Of a stretch of 64,000 bases of DNA, positions 16,171 to 23,950 are shown in pieces. The notes beneath the pieces are model-generated. The model saw only the letters and a list, made by a program, of their open reading frames with translations. It was not told the DNA's origin and made no database searches. The stretch comes from Bdellovibrio bacteriovorus W (lineage in GTDB: Bacteria > Bdellovibrionota > Bdellovibrionia > Bdellovibrionales > Bdellovibrionaceae). A program made the position numbers and the translations under genes. How positions within the stretch are numbered: the stretch's first letter is position 1; the number at the start of each line of letters is the position of its first letter. The stretch is taken from contig CP002190.1 in NCBI GenBank assembly GCA_000525675.1, forward strand, positions 2,232,001 through 2,296,000. The letters run 5' to 3'.

Positions 16171-17826
16171 ATGAAGAACGTATTAAGACTTCTAGTTGCA
16201 TTCAGCATGATGGGATCTATACCCGCTTATGCAAATGACAATGTTTCTTTTGGATATGGTTGGGCCTTGAACTACGACTGGCTAGATCAAGTCGTTAATT
16301 TGACACCAGCTCCAGTTGGCAACTGCCCGACCTTGAATGTAGACGTATACAGAGATGGATACAAAATCGCTCTTGAGCGTAGCTTCTACGCAAGCATCAC
16401 GCCTGCTATCTCTTATTGGTTCCCTCGTGACGAAGTTTGGACTGCGATTGCTGTAGGTCCTATGAAGAATAACTTCGGTGTTACATTCAGCACGATCAAA
16501 AACATGAATGAGCTAGAAGCTGAAAAAGCTAAGAAGTTACCGGTTACAGGTACTGAGCTTAGCCGTTGGAAAGTGAAAGACTCAGCTTATTGGGAGTCTC
16601 AAGGTGGCGTGGCGTTCTATCTTGGCGTAGGTAAAGAAGCTGTGGGATTAAGCATCTACGCTGTTGCTTCTGGTGTTTGGGCTAACTACCTTGAAAAAAC
16701 AGGTCCAAATACAGTTTACGTTGAAAGACAAAAAAAAGACGTTAAGACAATCGCTTATGGCGGTGGTGTTATGCGTTTAATGCTGACTACTGAACAAGCC
16801 TTCGAAAAAGCTAATGGCTTAACTTATGAGTTCACTCTAAAAAATTCTGCAGCAACAAATGCTTTCGAGCGTTTCATGGCTGGTGATGCAACTAAAGCTC
16901 TTGAGCTATCAACAATTGAAAACTCAGGCGTTACAAAAATCTCTAATACAAGCGGTAGCCGTATCGGCCGCACTTTCGGTGCTACTTTAGCGACTCCGTT
17001 TATTCCAGTTATTTCTTTCAAAGGTTCTACTGGTAAAGACGCCAACATCGAAGAAGAAGTAACTATTTGGGACGAACAAATTGTTAAAAATTACGGTGTT
17101 TACAAAAAAGAAAGCAGCAGCCGTCTTGTAAGTGCACATCGTAAAAAAGCGACATCTTTCAAAGGTGGCGTAACAACGATGGAAGTTGGCCAAGGCGCTA
17201 ACAAAAAATATACTGAAAAATTCTATGGTAACTTTAAGCACGCTTTCCAAGCTGATTGGGGTCAGGAAAACATGCTTCGTGCAGAAATCAACCACGTTAC
17301 AGATATCTCTGGTCTTAAAGCAGAACCTGAAATGTGTGTGAAGGTACCAAAACTTCAAAAAACTCTTGGCTACAACCAAACTCTTCTTCATGTAAATTAC
17401 TCTGATGAGTACATGAGAGAAATCTTTGGCTATGGATATAGCTCTGATCGTCTTTTGAAAGAAATTGAAGACCAAGCTAAACGTATCGACTACAATGCTC
17501 GCCTAGCAGAAGGTTGCGATCTTTATGAAAACAACCAATCGAATTCAGCGGTTTGTAGATCAAACTCAGTACACTCTGCTTTCTCAACTATCCGTAAGAG
17601 CATTGCGCAAGTTCGTAAATCTTATGGCAGTGACAACAATGCATTTGCCTTCGGAATGGCTAACTTCGGAAAAGCTATCTGGTCGAATCCTTCTGTTTTC
17701 AAAGCCTTCTTTGAAAAAGGTAAAGAATGCGGTATCGAGCTAGAGTTTGAAGTTTCTGGACAGAGACTCAGCCGATTCAACAAATCTAAAAAATATTCTT
17801 ACACGAATGCATGCCCTCGCAGATAA
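16171..17826 (+). CDS. Secreted protein of unknown family sharing a domain with the collagen-like protein
   Basis: This protein has 551 residues and a signal peptide MKNVLRLLVAFSMMGSIPAYA. It has no recognised domain. Stretches resemble the C-terminal half of the collagen-like protein at 47116-50466 in the same order: GVAFYLGVGKEAVGLSIYA / GVIFSAGAGLGPIGAGVAR, then GVWANYLEKTGPNTVYVER / GTWETYVEKVSSDKVYVKM, then AFERFMAGD / AYEDLIRGN, and near the end DNNAFAFGMANFGKAIW / DSKAFATAYGEFGEGMA. The body looks beta-rich with a helical C-terminal part and a few cysteines. It lies between two GH44-like genes, which suggests a surface or periplasmic partner in glycan processing. AAGGTAGG before ATG 16171 decides the start. 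Confidence 0.8.
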   Translation: MKNVLRLLVAFSMMGSIPAYANDNVSFGYGWALNYDWLDQVVNLTPAPVGNCPTLNVDVYRDGYKIALERSFYASITPAISYWFPRDEVWTAIAVGPMKNNFGVTFSTIKNMNELEAEKAKKLPVTGTELSRWKVKDSAYWESQGGVAFYLGVGKEAVGLSIYAVASGVWANYLEKTGPNTVYVERQKKDVKTIAYGGGVMRLMLTTEQAFEKANGLTYEFTLKNSAATNAFERFMAGDATKALELSTIENSGVTKISNTSGSRIGRTFGATLATPFIPVISFKGSTGKDANIEEEVTIWDEQIVKNYGVYKKESSSRLVSAHRKKATSFKGGVTTMEVGQGANKKYTEKFYGNFKHAFQADWGQENMLRAEINHVTDISGLKAEPEMCVKVPKLQKTLGYNQTLLHVNYSDEYMREIFGYGYSSDRLLKEIEDQAKRIDYNARLAEGCDLYENNQSNSAVCRSNSVHSAFSTIRKSIAQVRKSYGSDNNAFAFGMANFGKAIWSNPSVFKAFFEKGKECGIELEFEVSGQRLSRFNKSKKYSYTNACPRR

Positions 17827-17878
17827 GCGGGCATGCTCAATAAATAGATAAAAACTTTACCAGAATAGAAGGTTCAAA

Positions 17879-19489
17879 GTGAAAACATCTCTAGCTTTAA
17901 TATTAACAGTTTGCTGTTTATCAAACGTGACTTATGCGAGCGTTTCGACATTCAACATTCCTTACAATGCGAAGCTCAACAAAGCCGTTGAAGGCACTGT
18001 TGTTATCGATCTAGCAAGTGATTCAAAAGTAAATGTTCAAAAAAACTTTTACGGTGCTGATACAAATGGATTCAGCGTTCTTCCGAAACCTACACATGTG
18101 AACCCTCTGAACCTTGAATGGGTTAAATTCGGTGGAAACTATCACTCAGTTTATAACTGGGATTTGAATCTATATCTTCAAGATCAAAAGGGTATCGTAC
18201 CAGTTTACTCTCCTCTTGCAGATCGCATCCAGTACGTGCAAAACGCTTATAAAGCGACACCGCTTTTCCAAGTAAATATGCTTGGAATGCAACCTGATCA
18301 CTCTCAGGAAGGTTTTATCCGCATGAGAAACACTGCGGATGAAAAACACGCAGCGAACGCGATCAAGTTCATCAACGGCCAGAAAAAATTAGGCCTTCAG
18401 CACATCTTGATGGGCAATGAACCTTTCCACCAAGAGGAAACTCATGGTGTTGCAAACCCTTCTGCTGATGAGTATATCGAGAAGTATATCCGTTATGCGG
18501 TAGCTTTGCGTGAAGCTCAAGAATCTATCAGCGGCAATCCAAATGATATTAAACTTTGGGGCCCAGAAATCGCAACTGGATGGACTTTGTGGCAAACAAA
18601 TCATCCACGTGATTGCAACGTTGATTGGAATATTCCATCTGGTATGGATTGTTCTTATGGAAACGGACAGTTCAAAGAGTTCATTCCATACTTCCTTTCA
18701 AAAATTGCTGAGTTTGAAAAAGACGGCCAACGCAATCCTCGCGGTTACAAAATGCTTGATTACTTGTCATGGCACTACTACCCACTTTTCCGCTCTGAAT
18801 TTAGCGACAACGCTAGCTTCATCATGAAGGATGGAAAACAAAACGTAGAAGGCATGCTAGAGTCAGTAAATCTTTGGACACAATTGAACTATATCAACAA
18901 GTATGACTGGGCTTCTCCTCGTGGTATGAACCCAAAAATCGTTGATCGTTATACTCAGTGGAGAAACAAATACTACCCTTCAGCAAAACTTGCTGTAACT
19001 GAGTTTGGTATCGATTCTGTTCCAAACATTGAATACCACCCAATTGTTCGCCCTCTTTACTTGGCGGATCTAATGGCTCGTATTGCTGATGCTGGAGTGA
19101 ATGTATTCTTCAACTCGTTCCTACAAGGCAGCTTTAAAAACGACCCATGGGGCATGATAAACAACGAACAAAGAACACGCTTATATTTCGTGTACTCTCT
19201 GTTCTCGAATAACTACCTTGGTAAAGTTTTGCTTACGAATGATAACTTCGGAGATAAAGTAAATACTTACTCTGTAAAAACAGCGACTGGAACAAATGTT
19301 ATTCTTGTGAATAAAGACAAAGTTGCGAAAACAACAGCAGTTCAGTTAACTCAAGGATCTTCACGCACCCAAGCTCTTGAGATATCTCTACCAGCTTGGT
19401 CTGCGACTGTTCTTTCGATCCCTAATAACAAGGGCCCAATCAAAGCTCAACAATATGGAGCTAAAGAAATGGGCATCCCTGTTCAATAA
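17879..19489 (+). CDS. GH44-like glycoside hydrolase, secreted (paralogue)
   Basis: This is a 536-residue secreted paralogue of the 14422 gene, with signal peptide MKTSLALILTVCCLSNVTYA. The catalytic Glu candidates are Glu181 in LMGNEPFHQEETHG and Glu375 in LAVTEFGIDSVPN. Both enzymes share PSADEYIEKYIRYAVALREAQ-like and CSYGNGQF...FIPYF blocks and a C-terminal tail FGAEEMGI/YGAKEMGI. Two copies suggest cuts at different positions of one polymer. GTG start with AAGG seven bases before. Only 7 bases separate it from the converging GH5 gene and no terminator is visible between them. Confidence 0.82.
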   Translation: MKTSLALILTVCCLSNVTYASVSTFNIPYNAKLNKAVEGTVVIDLASDSKVNVQKNFYGADTNGFSVLPKPTHVNPLNLEWVKFGGNYHSVYNWDLNLYLQDQKGIVPVYSPLADRIQYVQNAYKATPLFQVNMLGMQPDHSQEGFIRMRNTADEKHAANAIKFINGQKKLGLQHILMGNEPFHQEETHGVANPSADEYIEKYIRYAVALREAQESISGNPNDIKLWGPEIATGWTLWQTNHPRDCNVDWNIPSGMDCSYGNGQFKEFIPYFLSKIAEFEKDGQRNPRGYKMLDYLSWHYYPLFRSEFSDNASFIMKDGKQNVEGMLESVNLWTQLNYINKYDWASPRGMNPKIVDRYTQWRNKYYPSAKLAVTEFGIDSVPNIEYHPIVRPLYLADLMARIADAGVNVFFNSFLQGSFKNDPWGMINNEQRTRLYFVYSLFSNNYLGKVLLTNDNFGDKVNTYSVKTATGTNVILVNKDKVAKTTAVQLTQGSSRTQALEISLPAWSATVLSIPNNKGPIKAQQYGAKEMGIPVQ

Positions 19490-19496
19490 TTACACT

Positions 19497-20855
19497 TTAT
19501 TTGGCGAGTAGATCTCTAACAAACTCGCCCATTCCACCAGGGCCCGTTCGTAGTGACCAATCTGAGTTAAACATACGCGGGCCCCAATTGATATCAAAGC
19601 ACCAAGCAGTCCAACTTAAACCTCTAGAGCGCATCCACGCCTCAATGTTTGTACCATAAGTGATATTACCACCCTCTGTACCACCAGCTTCAAAGCCCCA
19701 CTCTGAAATAAACAGAGGGTACTTATCCGCGACAGCTCCATAACGCATTTCCCATGTATCCACCGATTGGTTGGAATAGATATGCGCTACATAAACTACG
19801 TTATTTCCTTTTACAGGATTCCCAGCGGCACCAGAAATATGTGATGACCAATACGGACCACCTACTAGAATCAAGTTATTAGGAGCTAATTTACGAATTA
19901 GATCCGTAATAGGCTGAGCAATCGTATTCTTCCAAGTAGCCCAATTATCTGGATAGATTGGCTCATTGAAAATCTCATATAGAACATATGGATTCGCCGC
20001 AAACTTCGGAGCCATGAACTTCCAGAAGGCAGCTACTTTATCGTAAAGCCCATCGTAGTTGCTGATGTAGTGAAGATCGATAATCACATAAATACCTTTT
20101 GCCGTAAGTTCTTTCACGACGGGCTCGATGTGATTTTTAAAGTACTTCTCACCACCATTTGTCGCACTGAAGAAGCCCTCTTGTGGATAAGCTGGATCTC
20201 CAGGAAGGATTGGCAGTCTTACAACCTTTGCATTGTATTTATCTGTAGCAAGGCTAGCTACGCTTCTTGCCGTTACACCTGGTCGTTCCCAAGGCTTCGT
20301 ATTTAAATGCTCAGGGTCCGCAATGCTAACGCCTTTAAGAATCACCTGCTGGCCATTTGAATTTAAAATCTTATTACCAACAACTTGGAGCCAACCCGTT
20401 GGAGATGGCCCCGGGGCTGGTTCCGGCTCTGGAGTTGGCGGCGGAGTTACAACCATTGAATAACCTTCACCCACCATAGCCACTGTCACCTCTTCCCAAT
20501 CCCACTTCTTCCCCAGAAAATACCCCAGAGTAAAAGAAGTACCGATGCTGCCCGACCTTGTCGGAGTGAACTGAATTTGCACGGTACAAGTTTTACCCGC
20601 ATTAAGCTTCCACTCGTTAAAGGCACATGTTCCCGCTGTTTTCTTGAACTCATAGGGTCCTGTGAACCAGAAGCTATCTAAGCGAATCATATCCTTAGAA
20701 GTGTTTTTCAATGTGAGTGTGCTTGTCGCTGTTTTTCCTAAAGTCACTTTTCCAAAATTGAGCTCTCCAGAAAGACTTGCTGACAATGCATTTGCCTCAA
20801 GAGCTCCCGTTACCATGAGCGATACAATTACGAACCGTAAAACAAGATTCTTCAT
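19497..20855 (-). CDS. GH5 endoglucanase with N-terminal ASH-like domain
   Basis: This is a 452-residue secreted enzyme in three parts. Residues 1-24 are a signal peptide. Residues 25-135 form an ASH/MSP-type immunoglobulin-like domain (LNFGKVTLGKTATSTLTLKN, CTVQIQFTPTRSG). Residues 138-155 are a proline-rich linker (TPPPTPEPEPAPGPSP). The GH5 (beta/alpha)8 domain follows with IDLHY, acid/base Glu298 in YEIFNEPIY, HIYSNQ, and nucleophile Glu385 in FISEWGFEAGG. It should hydrolyse beta-1,4-glucan or a similar beta-linked polymer outside the cell. The ASH domain is unusual on a cellulase and may anchor it. It converges on the GH44-like pair, so three glycanases sit beside the polysaccharide locus. 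Confidence 0.9.
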   Translation of the reverse strand: MKNLVLRFVIVSLMVTGALEANALSASLSGELNFGKVTLGKTATSTLTLKNTSKDMIRLDSFWFTGPYEFKKTAGTCAFNEWKLNAGKTCTVQIQFTPTRSGSIGTSFTLGYFLGKKWDWEEVTVAMVGEGYSMVVTPPPTPEPEPAPGPSPTGWLQVVGNKILNSNGQQVILKGVSIADPEHLNTKPWERPGVTARSVASLATDKYNAKVVRLPILPGDPAYPQEGFFSATNGGEKYFKNHIEPVVKELTAKGIYVIIDLHYISNYDGLYDKVAAFWKFMAPKFAANPYVLYEIFNEPIYPDNWATWKNTIAQPITDLIRKLAPNNLILVGGPYWSSHISGAAGNPVKGNNVVYVAHIYSNQSVDTWEMRYGAVADKYPLFISEWGFEAGGTEGGNITYGTNIEAWMRSRGLSWTAWCFDINWGPRMFNSDWSLRTGPGGMGEFVRDLLAK

Positions 20856-21227
20856 CCCTAGCCCTATCCTTAATGGTTATGGATAGAGAATCGGAAATTG
20901 CGCTTTTAAGTTAATAGCTGAGCCTCTAGAAAGCCGATGGTGTCAGAGAAGCTAGACAAAAATCCTAGACAGAATCTAAGTATAAAACAGGACCTCGCCA
21001 CCAAGGTCTAGCACGGGCCAGTAACCCAAAGCTCACATCAGCCTTGTCTCATAATGAGATTTCATCAGCGATTTTTATCACCGATGAAGTTTCATCTGAT
21101 GAAAGATAAAACAGCGACAGACAATTTTAGTACTTTTCTAAAATCGAAACATTTTTAAACAGATATACAAAGGTTTCACTGGGCACACCTCATGCACTCT
21201 GGTGAATCTATTGAAGGAGATTCACTC
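20856..21227. other. 372-base intergenic region with divergent promoters
   Basis: It separates the GH5 gene from the lipoprotein gene. The 21047-21144 part holds several short dyads, listed separately. No ORF with a ribosome site was seen; promoter boxes are not clear enough to name. Confidence 0.6.
21047..21144. promoter_or_regulatory. Cluster of operator-like palindromes
   Basis: TCTCAT-A-ATGAGA (21047-21059), a half-site TTTCATC (21060-21066), GATGAAG (21083-21089), TTTCATC-T-GATGAAA (21090-21104), and ATTTTAG-N7-CTAAAAT (21124-21144) lie within 98 bases upstream of the lipoprotein. Repeated GATGAAA half-sites suggest a regulator bound as a multimer; the regulator is unknown. Confidence 0.5.
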
Positions 21228-21575
21228 ATGAAGTTAAAGCTTCTGTTCCCTGTAGGAATGCTGATGTTATCTGGCTGCGCTCAACTCGTAACAAAAGAAT
21301 ATAGTCCACAACGTGGCGGGGTCGTCAAATACAGCACTGCTTGGTTTCTTGGAGAGAAAAATCGCGCAAAAGCATTAGAAGAAATGCAAGCCCATTGCGC
21401 TCCAGGCAAGCCTCACATCACTCGTGAAGATAGTCGCCGTGAGGGTACTGGACAGGTCGTTACGAATGGATCGACTCAAGGTAGTAGCTTTTCCAGCACT
21501 TCCACAGAGTCCCAAGAAGAAAATATCTATATTCATTTTAAATGTTCAAAAAGCCGCCAAACGGCCCGTAAATAA
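21228..21575 (+). CDS. Small outer- or inner-membrane lipoprotein
   Basis: This is a 115-residue protein with a clear lipoprotein signal: MKLKLLFPVGMLMLSGCAQ, lipobox LSGC with Cys17. The mature part is basic and polar, with two further cysteines (HCAPG and FKCSKSR) that could form a disulfide, and a serine/threonine-rich stretch before the end. ATG 21228 has AAGGAG nine bases upstream, better than the upstream frame start at 21192. Function unknown. It sits behind a cluster of operator-like palindromes, so its expression may be switched. Confidence 0.8.
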   Translation: MKLKLLFPVGMLMLSGCAQLVTKEYSPQRGGVVKYSTAWFLGEKNRAKALEEMQAHCAPGKPHITREDSRREGTGQVVTNGSTQGSSFSSTSTESQEENIYIHFKCSKSRQTARK

Positions 21576-21635
21576 TCCGCCGTAAATCAACAGAGCTAAT
21601 CTCTACCTCTGCGGTTCTTTAAAAAGTCATCCCAA

Positions 21636-21660
21636 GGCCTCGAAAAAGGATTTCGAGGCC
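21636..21660. terminator. Perfect 10-bp hairpin after the lipoprotein gene
   Basis: GGCCTCGAAA, loop AAGGA, TTTCGAGGCC. It stands 60 bases after the stop but no T-run follows, so it may end transcription with Rho or protect the 3' end. Confidence 0.5.
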
Positions 21661-21774
21661 AGACCGCGCCAAATATCACCAAGTCGTTTTGCTATAAAAA
21701 CAAACCTGCCTAGAGGCATATAAGCGCAGTTTTTCAATTTTTGGGGATTATCTCTTGGTTTCTTAAGAAGAAAA

Positions 21775-21851
21775 TGGTGATTCCGGCACGATTCGAACGT
21801 GCGACCCTCTCCTTAGAAGGGAGATGCTCTATCCAACTGAGCTACGGAACC
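21775..21851 (-). tRNA. tRNA-Arg (anticodon TCT)
   Basis: The complement folds as a full cloverleaf of 77 bases. The acceptor stem is GGTTCCG with CGGAATC. The D-arm is GCTC/GAGC. The anticodon stem is TCTCC/GGAGA with loop CTTCTAA (anticodon TCT, reads AGA and AGG). The T-arm is GCACG-TTCGAAT-CGTGC. The 3' CCA is encoded. Confidence 0.97.
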
Positions 21852-21980
21852 ACTCGAGCCTTCTATGTATAATTTTTTTGTCCGACTTCGTCAACAGTGC
21901 ATTCGTAAGACTTCGTTTTTTAAGTTTATTTAGTAGATTTTTTTACTCAGAAAGCCCTTTTCTCAGGGCGTCATATATCG

Positions 21981-22020
21981 AAAAAAGGCCTCTCTGCCAT
22001 CAATTATAGCAGGAAGCCTT
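21981..22020 (-). terminator. Rho-independent terminator of dps
   Basis: On the minus strand AAGGCTTCCTGC pairs imperfectly with GCAGAGAGGCCTT across an 11-base loop, followed by six T. It stands 32 bases after the dps stop. Confidence 0.75.
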
Positions 22021-22051
22021 CGTGGGACTTCGGGTAGGTTCCCAAAGACTC

Positions 22052-22624
22052 TTAACTATGCATCTCCCGAGTTGTTTCGAATAAGAACCAACTTCTACGC
22101 TCACTTTCATCAATCCAAACTTCAAGCATGCTTGCACTTCCCACATCACCGTGTTCATCACACAGATCACGTGTCTCGCGCAGAGAGGCTGTGAAGCTGA
22201 GGTTATCCTCGCGTAACTCCGACAACATATCTTTAGGAGTTACATAGTCAGCATCGTTTTCTTCAATCCTTTGCATCTCTGTGATTTGCGCAAGAGACTT
22301 CAAAGTTGTTCCGCCTAACTTCCGCACGCGCTCAGCAATGGCGTCCGTCATTTCAAAAATCTGATGAGCCTGTTCATCGAGTAAAAGATGATAGTCACGG
22401 AAATGAGGACCACTTACGTGCCAGTGGAAATTTTTTGTTTTAAAGTAAAGAGTGTACGTATCTGCGAGCATTGCATTCATGGCAGCAGATATATCTCTAC
22501 ATGCCTCTTCACCTAAATCAGACGGAGTTTTAAGAGGAGAAGTCATATCCTTTACGGCATGAGCCCTGTTAAACTTCTTGTTCGATTTCGATGATTTCTC
22601 TCGCGACTGTTCTTGTCTTTCCAT
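22052..22624 (-). CDS. dps: Dps-family ferroxidase / DNA-protecting protein
   Basis: This is a 190-residue ferritin-like dodecamer subunit. The Dps ferroxidase signature is complete: KNFHWHVSGPHFRDYHLLLDEQ with the inter-subunit His/Asp/Glu ligands, then AIAERVRKLGG. The N-terminal tail of about 30 residues (RQEQSREKSSKSNKKFNRAH) is basic and longer than in many homologues, consistent with DNA binding. It oxidises Fe2+ with H2O2, stores iron and shields the nucleoid in the cytoplasm. GGAGG nine bases before ATG 22624 supports the start. It is a single-gene unit with its own terminator, divergent from an XRE regulator that may or may not control it. Confidence 0.95.
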   Translation of the reverse strand: MERQEQSREKSSKSNKKFNRAHAVKDMTSPLKTPSDLGEEACRDISAAMNAMLADTYTLYFKTKNFHWHVSGPHFRDYHLLLDEQAHQIFEMTDAIAERVRKLGGTTLKSLAQITEMQRIEENDADYVTPKDMLSELREDNLSFTASLRETRDLCDEHGDVGSASMLEVWIDESERRSWFLFETTREMHS

Positions 22625-22730
22625 TTTTTATACCTCCGATTTTCGATTGTTCCTCATTTACATAGCGAACGCTCGAACAAGCTCGACGATTTGAGAACGG
22701 ACATTCTTTTTTCGTGTTTAACACTGGCTA

Positions 22731-22759
22731 TTGACAAATAAGAGGGACAGTCTTTAAAT
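22731..22759 (+). promoter_or_regulatory. Sigma-70-type promoter of the XRE regulator gene
   Basis: -35 TTGACA (22731-22736), 17-base spacer, -10 TTAAAT (22754-22759). The start of transcription would lie near 22766, leaving a leader of about 58 bases before ATG 22824. Confidence 0.7.
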
Positions 22760-22823
22760 TGCCTGTGTACGTTTTACATCCCACCCCGTACCACATGGAG
22801 TGGCTTCAAAAAGGTTGATCAAA

Positions 22824-23108
22824 ATGAGCAAAAAAACTAAAGAGATTTCATTGGCTGACTTTCTTCAAGAGAGCCGTTTGAGTGCGAATCTTTCACAAAG
22901 AGACGTTGCAGACCAACTTGGTTACTCTACACCACAATTCATTTCGAACTGGGAAAGAGGAGTGTCTCAACCACCGATCTCTTCACTTAAGAAATTAGCT
23001 GAGCTTTATAAAGTTTCAGCAACTGAATTATTTGAAGTTGTCTTGAGCACAACACTTGTAGAGGTTCAAGAAGACATGAAGCGCAAGTTTGCTTCTTCTA
23101 AAAGATAA
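22824..23108 (+). CDS. XRE/Cro-CI family transcriptional regulator
   Basis: This is a 94-residue DNA-binding protein. The helix-turn-helix is LSQRDVADQLGYSTPQFISNWERGVSQPPISSLKKLAELY, followed by KVSATELFEVV, so it is an HTH_3 domain with a short C-terminal helix and no ligand domain. The ATG at 22824 with AAAGG nine bases upstream is preferred over an in-frame GTG at 22800. It has a good promoter and a strong bidirectional terminator, so it is transcribed alone. The target is unknown. The divergent dps gene and the convergent 84-residue gene are the obvious candidates to test. Confidence 0.9.
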   Translation: MSKKTKEISLADFLQESRLSANLSQRDVADQLGYSTPQFISNWERGVSQPPISSLKKLAELYKVSATELFEVVLSTTLVEVQEDMKRKFASSKR

Positions 23109-23112
23109 GAAC

Positions 23113-23148
23113 AAAAAAAAAGAGTTGGTTTCCCAACTCTTTTTTTTT
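23113..23148. terminator. Bidirectional Rho-independent terminator
   Basis: A8, AGAGTTGG (23121-23128), loop TTTC, CCAACTCT (23133-23140), T8. It serves the XRE gene and the converging 84-residue gene. Confidence 0.9.
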
Positions 23149-23151
23149 ACC

Positions 23152-23406
23152 TTAGCGAGCCCCTTGATATCTCCGCAGAGACTCTCCGTCATCAAAGAAT
23201 ATGCTCAATGCCTCTGTCGGCCGAGCCCCCAAGCTCACTCCCTGACCACCTTGAATATTAATTCTAATTCGCTTCAGCTCCTCAACGAAGCTAGGGCTTG
23301 AATAGAGAGATTTTACCTTTGAGTATCTAGTCCCAAAAAACTCCGAGAATATGGCTAAGTCTTGAGCCGATGCACGATGTGACAATGCGAGACTTTTTTG
23401 TGTCAT
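23152..23406 (-). CDS. Small protein of unknown function (84 aa)
   Basis: This small basic protein has no signal peptide or membrane segment and no recognised motif. Short blocks are AQDLAIFSEFFGTRYSKVKSL and IRINIQGGQGVSLGARPTEAL. The evidence that it is real comes from signals: an ideal AAAGGAGG ribosome site six bases before ATG 23406, a well-formed promoter at 23543-23571 on the same strand, and a terminator directly after the stop. It converges on the XRE regulator gene. Confidence 0.7.
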   Translation of the reverse strand: MTQKSLALSHRASAQDLAIFSEFFGTRYSKVKSLYSSPSFVEELKRIRINIQGGQGVSLGARPTEALSIFFDDGESLRRYQGAR

Positions 23407-23542
23407 CCTGACCTCCTTTAAAAAAGAAGTGTTTTCAAAATATAGAAATGCGTGTTTTTGCGAATCGAAAAACTAAAAGACGGATTTAATCTGAATTCCT
23501 TCTCGAACCGAGAAGCTTAGTAGAAATAGAAACATGCTTAAG

Positions 23543-23571
23543 ACTATAGCACATCATACATATTTTGTCTA
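23543..23571 (-). promoter_or_regulatory. Sigma-70-type promoter of the 84-residue gene
   Basis: On the minus strand -35 TAGACA (23571-23566), 17-base spacer, -10 TATAGT (23548-23543). The leader to ATG 23406 would be about 130 bases. Confidence 0.65.
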
Positions 23572-23602
23572 ATTTCACCAATCAGCGCGTTATTATTTGA
23601 GG

Positions 23603-23950
23603 ACCGAAACCTAGAACCCCTTTGCAGGGGCCAGATGCGAGGCGCGAGGAGAAAGGCGTACTCCAAGTACGCCGACGACGAGTAACGAAGCAGATGGGTT
23701 GGCAAATTTATTTAAACACCGAAACCTAGAACCCATTTACAGGGGCCAGATGCGAGGCACGAGGAGGAAAGCGTACTACAAGTACGCCGACGACGAGTAA
23801 CGAAGCAGATGGGTTGGCAAATTTATTTAAAACACCGAAACCTAGAACCCCTTTGCGGGGGCCAGATGCGAGGCACGAGGAGGAAAGCGTACTCCAAGTA
23901 CGCCGACGACGAGTAACGAAGCAGATGGTCCCTGCAAAGGGGTTCTAATT
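23603..23950. repeat. Three tandem copies of a 115-116-base structured repeat
   Basis: Units begin ACCGAAACCTAGAACCC at 23603, 23718 and 23834 and differ at only a few positions. Each holds an inner hairpin (GCGTACT, CCA or ACA, AGTACGC), and CCAGATGCGAGGC facing GAAGCAGATGG. Only the third copy ends in a right arm (CCCTGCAAAGGGGTTCTA) complementary to the left arm TAGAACCCCTTTGC. Copies one and two instead end GGGTTGGCAAATTTATTTAA. The stop codon of the MgtC/DUF4010 gene lies in the last arm. It looks like a REP/MITE-type intergenic element amplified in place. Confidence 0.9.

Noticed and set aside
22800-22823. GTG start for the XRE regulator
   Set aside because: Its ribosome site is poor, while ATG 22824 has AAAGG at a good distance.
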